Shown: in pieces, positions 10,933 to 14,198 of the stretch
Layout: each line of letters opens with the position of its first letter
Position numbering within the stretch: the first letter of the stretch is position 1
NCBI GenBank assembly: GCA_011503125.2
Contig: WWBZ02000046.1
Location: 1 to 14,198 of the forward strand
DNA length: 14,198 nt
Origin: Botryosphaeria dothidea
Lineage: Eukaryota > Ascomycota > Dothideomycetes > Botryosphaeriales > Botryosphaeriaceae
Direction of reading: 5' to 3'
Notes under the pieces: generated by a model
Seen by the model: only the letters and a program-made list of their open reading frames with translations
Told to the model about the DNA's origin: nothing
The model's database searches: none
Made by a program: the position numbers and the translations under genes

Positions 10933-10945
10933 AGTGGAAGCATTC
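10933..10945 (+). repeat. Inner 13-bp inverted repeat, left unit (right arm)
   Basis: AGTGGAAGCATTC is the exact reverse complement of 10993-11005, with a 47-nt spacer. It lies ~380 bp upstream of the transcription-factor ATG. Possible regulatory hairpin or paired operator. The other arm has the same pair at 3196-3208 and 3256-3268. Confidence 0.6.
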
Positions 10946-10983
10946 ATCCCAATGTCAGTTTAATTGGATTTACGAGACACTTA

Positions 10984-10993
10984 CGTCCGGACG
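10984..10993. promoter_or_regulatory. Candidate Zn2Cys6-type site CGTCCGGACG
   Basis: A perfect 10-bp palindrome, CGTCCGGACG, lies ~330 bp upstream of the Zn2Cys6 gene's ATG. Zn2Cys6 factors bind paired CGG/CCG triplets, and here CCG and CGG overlap as CCGG. An autoregulatory site is a guess from position and content only. Confidence 0.3.
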
Positions 10994-11005
10994 AATGCTT
11001 CCACT
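10993..11005 (+). repeat. Inner 13-bp inverted repeat, right unit (right arm)
   Basis: GAATGCTTCCACT is a perfect inverted copy of 10933-10945. It abuts, sharing one base with, the 10-bp palindrome at 10984-10993. Confidence 0.6.
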
Positions 11006-11099
11006 GCCTACGCGTCGGCTCTTATTCTTGCAACGCTATCGAAGCCGATGCCGTTCAGATTGCTGCAGTCGTGGTCACTTCCGCCGCCCGTTTTGCATG

Positions 11100-11118
11100 A
11101 AGCCGATCCTGAGAAGCA
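11100..11118 (+). repeat. Outer inverted repeat, right unit (right arm)
   Basis: This is the partner of 10825-10843, with one mismatch (C/T against A/G at the central position). The other arm carries the same pair at 3358-3376 and 3083-3101. Confidence 0.55.
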
Positions 11119-11217
11119 CTGCAACAGGGAACTCCGCCGCGCCGCATGCTTTCGCCAATCAACAGACGCTTTATGCACGTCTGCGGGGTACCGGTGCGTG
11201 CATCGACGCTGGAGCCT

Positions 11218-11250
11218 ACCACTCTCACTCTCCACTCTCCTTCCCCATCC
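11218..11250 (+). promoter_or_regulatory. CT-rich tract upstream of the transcription-factor gene
   Basis: An almost pure pyrimidine stretch (ACTCTC/TCCTTCCCC-like) lies 70-100 bp upstream of the ATG at 11321. Pyrimidine tracts just before start codons are common near transcription starts of filamentous fungi, which supports using the 11321 ATG. TATATAA at 11312-11318 is only a few bases before the ATG, too close to serve it as a usual TATA box. Confidence 0.4.
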
Positions 11251-11320
11251 ACAACTCCTACTAGAAACTATCCCAATCGACCCGGGGTTCACCGCGACAG
11301 GCGTCTACGGGTATATAATC

Positions 11321-12121
11321 ATGTCCGACCATCAGGAGCCCTCGCCTCCATCCACGAACGCGGCTGCCGACGCTCGAATGATTGAGTTTGCTTGGCATGC
11401 CCCGCCATCAGAGAACGGAAGCCACGCACAACGACGCAACGGATCTCAAACCGCCGAGCTTGGAGCAGGCCAGCCAGCGGCCGAGCCGGAGCCTGAGGAT
11501 CCTTACGACGATGAGGCTGTCAAGTACAAGCTCAAGTGGGTCATTGACGAGGAAGCCAGGAAGACCTGCTTGACATGCCGGCTGCGCAAGAGGCGGTGCG
11601 ACCAGGAACGACCGGGATGCGACTGCTGCGCGCGCGCGGGTTTCGTTTGCGTGTACGCTCCGGCGGTCTTGACGTACAAGTGGCTTGTCAGACATGGTGT
11701 GCTTGAGCGGAGGCAGTCTGCTGCCCGTACGGATTCCAGGGCTACGTCGGGGAACAATCCCGACCACGGAGCGGACAGGCCGGGGTCCGCAAAGGATGTG
11801 GGAAGAGTCGGGGAGATGAGGGGTACCGATAGGCCAACGCGTCATCATAAGAGAAACAAAGTCTCGAAGGAGGAAGCACGGAAATTTTGCGTGGCGTGCA
11901 TACGGCGTAAGAGGAGGTGCGATCAAGGGAAGCCCGAATGTAAGGCCTGCGAGGTCGGCGGATTCATTTGCGAGTACGTTCGGCCAGATCCGACGCAGAG
12001 CTGGCTCGCCGCATATGGCTTATCCGGAAACAAGCTATTTTGGTCTCGAAGGACTCGAAGCCGAACTCCGTCGAGGACACCTCTGATTCTGTCAAATGCG
12101 GGGCTTCTGAGGCTGCTATGA
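11321..12121 (+). CDS. Tandem double Zn2Cys6 transcription-factor-like protein (right arm)
   Basis: Predicted nuclear DNA-binding protein, 266 aa in this frame. It contains two fungal binuclear zinc clusters of identical spacing, CX2CX6CX6CX2CX6C. The first uses C83, C86, C93, C100, C103 and C110; the second uses C190, C193, C200, C207, C210 and C217, exactly 107 residues later. The similarity extends beyond the cysteines: EEARK before each, RRCDQ inside each, and a W-L-x3-G segment after each. This points to an internal duplication. The N-terminal ~80 residues are proline- and acid-rich. The chosen ATG lies just downstream of a CT-rich tract; the frame is open upstream to 10964, so a longer N-terminus is possible. 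No fungal_trans middle domain is seen. Both arms stop at 12121, but the overlapping frame looks like the true continuation. Regulatory target unknown; the P450 downstream is a natural suspect. Confidence 0.8.
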   Translation: MSDHQEPSPPSTNAAADARMIEFAWHAPPSENGSHAQRRNGSQTAELGAGQPAAEPEPEDPYDDEAVKYKLKWVIDEEARKTCLTCRLRKRRCDQERPGCDCCARAGFVCVYAPAVLTYKWLVRHGVLERRQSAARTDSRATSGNNPDHGADRPGSAKDVGRVGEMRGTDRPTRHHKRNKVSKEEARKFCVACIRRKRRCDQGKPECKACEVGGFICEYVRPDPTQSWLAAYGLSGNKLFWSRRTRSRTPSRTPLILSNAGLLRLL

Positions 12122-12396
12122 AAACAGAGCCTTCTGCGTTACAGCTTCCAGATGAAGAGGGTAGCGGTAATGATGCGGAAGACGCGGCAGCAGCATGTGT
12201 AAAGCAGATGAAGCTGACATCAAGCGATGATGGCGGAGAGTATTGCATCATCTGTAACAATGGGGAAGATGTGAGCGAGGAGAAAGGACTTGAATGTGAG
12301 GGCGGCGCTTGCAGTGATGCCAGCGTGCGCAGAAGATCTCCCATCCTTGCGGAGATGGAGGGCGAATGGACCTGGGTCGGATGGAGCTCTGGTTAA
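11968..12396 (+). CDS. Overlapping frame: probable acidic, PHD-like C-terminal part of the Zn2Cys6 gene (right arm)
   Basis: This frame overlaps the end of the Zn2Cys6 frame and is identical in both arms (142 codons). From ~12042 it reads as plausible protein: KDSKPNSVEDTSDSV, an acidic stretch rich in E and D, then YCIICNNGED, GLECEGGAC and SPILAEMEGEWTWVGW. The order CxxC, LxCEGxxC, LAE, GEW resembles a PHD zinc finger, but the expected His and the final Cys pair are missing (Trp stands at both final Cys positions). It is probably the C-terminal part of the same gene, reached by a one-base difference in the TTTT run at 12038-12041 or by an intron I cannot define. The shown start codon is arbitrary. 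Confidence is for coding nature, not for the PHD label. Confidence 0.45.
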   Translation: MRVRSARSDAELARRIWLIRKQAILVSKDSKPNSVEDTSDSVKCGASEAAMKTEPSALQLPDEEGSGNDAEDAAAACVKQMKLTSSDDGGEYCIICNNGEDVSEEKGLECEGGACSDASVRRRSPILAEMEGEWTWVGWSSG

Positions 12397-13297
12397 GAGC
12401 GATGTGAAACTCGTAAGTGGTCGTCAGAATTTTGTGAGCTGGCAGAGAAAGGGATTTTTAGAAATGGAATACACTGACGCTTTGGGGACAGCTCAGCTGC
12501 TCTCTCCACCACACCCGCAACTACTAGTGCTGAGGACTGTGGTTAGAACCACTAGAAATGGATGATGAGGCATCTCCGAACTACCATAAAACTCATTTTC
12601 TTTCCGCTCAGGATGACAGGTGTTTGACGTAAATGCCCTGTGGTGCGCTACACGGGCCATTTTCGCAAAGGAGAAGGACGGGTGTTACTTCTTCTACTTT
12701 AAATTCGTCTTCGAGTACCGCAGTTGCTTGAGATTCGCATACTAATAAATCTCATATCGTCTCGACTTCAACGCATGCTGCTTTCTTTGATGAAACCAGT
12801 GCAGCTGACTATAGCGAACGCAGAAGTTACCTCCATGCGACGATTTCAACCTCCGTCTGGGAATTGATGTCGGCGACTGAAGCAATGTGGAAAATAGATT
12901 TTCCTCGTTGGCCCTGCTCCTACATTATTTGGCAGCTCGGTCATTCGACCTTGTGCAATAGTATGGCGCCTCGGCCCCAGGAGTCCGAAACCCCCGACTG
13001 AGGTCCGACCAAGAACAGCAATGACCGGCGTTCTACAATGGTCCCAGGCGTCGCTTTACAGGCGGGAATTGATATGCGCATCTTTGATTGGTTTATGACT
13101 TTTCTGATGTCTAAGGCAGTCATTTGCACCTCGCGATTCGGCATTCGGCCTAAGCATTGGTTCGGTCATGATGTAGCTCTCCGAAGGAGCAGTCTGAACA
13201 CACCCGACATCACTTAAAAGAAGAGTTTCTAAAACGGTATTCAGATTTGAAGCTATACTTCTGCTCAAAGCCACGCGTGTGCTAAGTCTTTCCCAGT
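12397..13297 (+). other. Intergenic region between Zn2Cys6 and P450 genes
   Basis: About 900 bp without a recognisable gene. The small open frame at 12290-12565 has no familiar motif and differs between the arms. The stretch holds a short hairpin (12539-12552) and must include the P450 promoter, for which I see no clear TATA box. Confidence 0.5.
12539..12552. repeat. Short hairpin GTGGTT-AG-AACCAC
   Basis: A 6-bp perfect stem with a 2-nt loop sits inside a wider CTAGTG...CACTAG pair (12524-12529 and 12550-12555). It lies ~145 bp after the Zn2Cys6-gene tail. Possible 3' RNA structure; function unknown. The other arm has it at 1652-1665. Confidence 0.35.
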
Positions 13298-14198
13298 ATG
13301 GCACAATCTCTTTCTTTCGATATCAATAGCCAAGGACCATCGGGCCTATTGCTCTTAATTCCTTTGCATTTTCTCTATCTGTCGGCTACATCACTTTCTT
13401 GTGCATCTACCGGTTGATCTTCCATCCGCTTTCCGGATTTCCTGGTCCGAAAGCAGCAGCTCTTTCTACAAGCTGGATCTGGAAAGAGACTTGCAAAGGT
13501 CATCCCGCCAAGACATTTTATGATTTGCACAAGCTGCATAGTCCGCCTCACAAATCCTGGTCCAGATGGACGCCTACTGATTGGGAAACATACACGCTGA
13601 CAACTTGGACGTAGAAAGCAAAATCGTCCGCGTCGCCCTAATGAAACTCCACATTGCCGATCCGCATTCGTACAAGGTTTACCCCCAAGATGCACCACCG
13701 CCCAAGCTCGAGCGTTTCTACACGGCATTCCCGTCTCTCAACACGGTCTTCAGCGAAACAGATCTTTCGAAACATCGAGAGCGGAGGAAGCTGATGAACC
13801 CGCTGTTCTCAAAAGCTATGGCTCTTAAACTGGAGCCCCTCATCTGGGAGAGGATGTCGCTGCTCTTCAGAAGATAGACGGGTTGAGTGTCCGCGGGCCA
13901 ATAAATTTCATGGATGCGACGCGCTGCATGACCGCCGACATCATGACGCAGCTGTTATTTTGGAAGCCGCTTGAGCTCACGCACGAGTCTGAGGATTCTT
14001 TCTACGCGTCGTTCCTGGCGTTGTTGGATTCTTCAATCGACGTACCGCAATGGCTCTACTTCCAGGGCTGGCTGAGAGCAATCTACACTTACACCCCATT
14101 CCTCATCCCATTAGTTGACAGCTCCATTTTCCAGTTCATCAAACTGAGACACATACGTTCCCTCCGCCCGCTCTCCTGCAGATTTAGTTTTGACACTT
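13298..14198 (+). CDS. Cytochrome P450, N-terminal part, cut by window end (right arm)
   Basis: Fungal microsomal P450 monooxygenase; substrate unknown. It starts MAQSLSFDIN, has a hydrophobic anchor at residues ~15-42 and the Pro-rich hinge HPLSGFPGPK at 43-52. After a probable intron come VRVAPNELHIADP (best seen in the other arm), RFYTAFPSL, the C-helix region HRERRKLMNPLFS, and helices through DSSIDVPQWLYFQGWL. This is the pattern of fungal P450s such as the benzoate 4-monooxygenase-like and trichodiene oxygenase-like groups. About 220 codons are present of a usual ~500. The I-helix, ExxR and the heme-cysteine motif lie beyond the window. This arm has frame breaks near 13368, 13636, 13645 and 13868 that the left arm lacks. 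The start is intact here and shifted by one G in the left arm. Confidence 0.85.
13541..13614 (+). other. Probable P450 intron (right arm)
   Basis: Between LHKLH and SKIVRVAPNEL the frame is not P450-like and ends in stops. GTCCGC (13541) to CGTAG (13614), with a CTGAC branch-like site ~16 nt before the acceptor, gives 74 nt here and 73 in the other arm. It rejoins the frame as LHKLH-K-SKIVRV. The donor is not a strong consensus, so the 5' boundary is tentative. Confidence 0.55.

Larger units (their letters stand above)
7110..14198. repeat. Right arm of whole-window inverted repeat
   Basis: This is the mirror copy of 2-7105 and carries the same genes on the plus strand. Its own errors include a 2-base GT insertion at 7115-7116, a lost C near 8799, a lost T near 9118 and a run of 4 T at 9556-9559 where the coding frame wants 5. 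The transcription-factor reading frame is intact here and broken in the left arm. Several NACHT segments are instead intact only in the left arm. Confidence 0.97.

Noticed and set aside
10863..11264. 133-codon open frame upstream of the Zn2Cys6 gene, identical in both arms
   Set aside because: It overlaps another open frame and the promoter-like CT tract, and is rich in S, R, H and C without domain character. It looks like chance openness in GC-rich DNA.
11008..11926. Long minus-strand open frames opposite the Zn2Cys6 gene, up to 172 codons
   Set aside because: They are antisense shadows of the GC-rich zinc-cluster coding sequence; only the plus-strand frames carry the paired cysteine motifs.
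12290..12565. 91-codon open frame after the Zn2Cys6 gene
   Set aside because: It overlaps the better acidic/PHD-like frame, differs between arms and has no recognisable motif.
1..14198. Inverted duplication as a mobile element with long terminal inverted repeats, or a telomeric or plasmid hairpin
   Set aside because: No transposase, polymerase, telomeric repeat or central unique region is present. The arms differ almost only by homopolymer indels, which points to a read artefact.

Overview
The window is one long inverted repeat from end to end. Bases 2-7105 and 7110-14198 are reverse complements of each other around a 4-base loop (7106-7109). Aligning the arms by eye gave more than 40 differences. 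Essentially all are 1-2 base insertions or deletions, mostly in homopolymers, with almost no substitutions. The arms end within one base of each other at the two window ends. This looks like a single ~7.1 kb locus read once on each strand (a palindromic or fold-back long read, or a contig built from one) rather than a genomic duplication. I therefore annotate both arms but treat them as two noisy copies of one locus.

The locus is from a filamentous ascomycete-type fungus. Evidence is a short intron with GTACGT donor, CTAAT branch site and TAG acceptor, a NACHT-type STAND/NLR protein with the fungal helical N-terminus, Zn2Cys6 transcription-factor motifs, and a fungal microsomal cytochrome P450. 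Reading outward from the centre, on the + strand in the right arm and the - strand in the left arm, the order is: (1) ~410 bp of upstream DNA without a recognised gene; (2) a ~1,070-codon NACHT STAND gene with one 56-nt intron; (3) ~500 bp of intergenic DNA with nested inverted repeats, a CGTCCGGACG palindrome and a CT-rich tract; (4) a gene encoding two tandem Zn2Cys6 clusters, with an overlapping open frame encoding an acidic tail that ends in a degenerate PHD-like pattern; (5) ~900 bp without a recognised gene; (6) the first ~220 codons of a cytochrome P450, cut off by the window end.

Each arm carries its own frame breaks, and these usually cancel when the arms are compared. Some lesions are the same in both arms and so may be real: an in-frame TAA just after the P-loop region of the NACHT gene, an arginine in place of the last P-loop glycine, and single-base frame slips at a GG in the NACHT gene and at a TTTT in the transcription-factor gene. 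No RNA gene, CRISPR array, transposase or origin was recognised. A regulator next to a P450 and an NLR is compatible with an accessory or secondary-metabolite locus, but no backbone synthase is present, so that remains inference.
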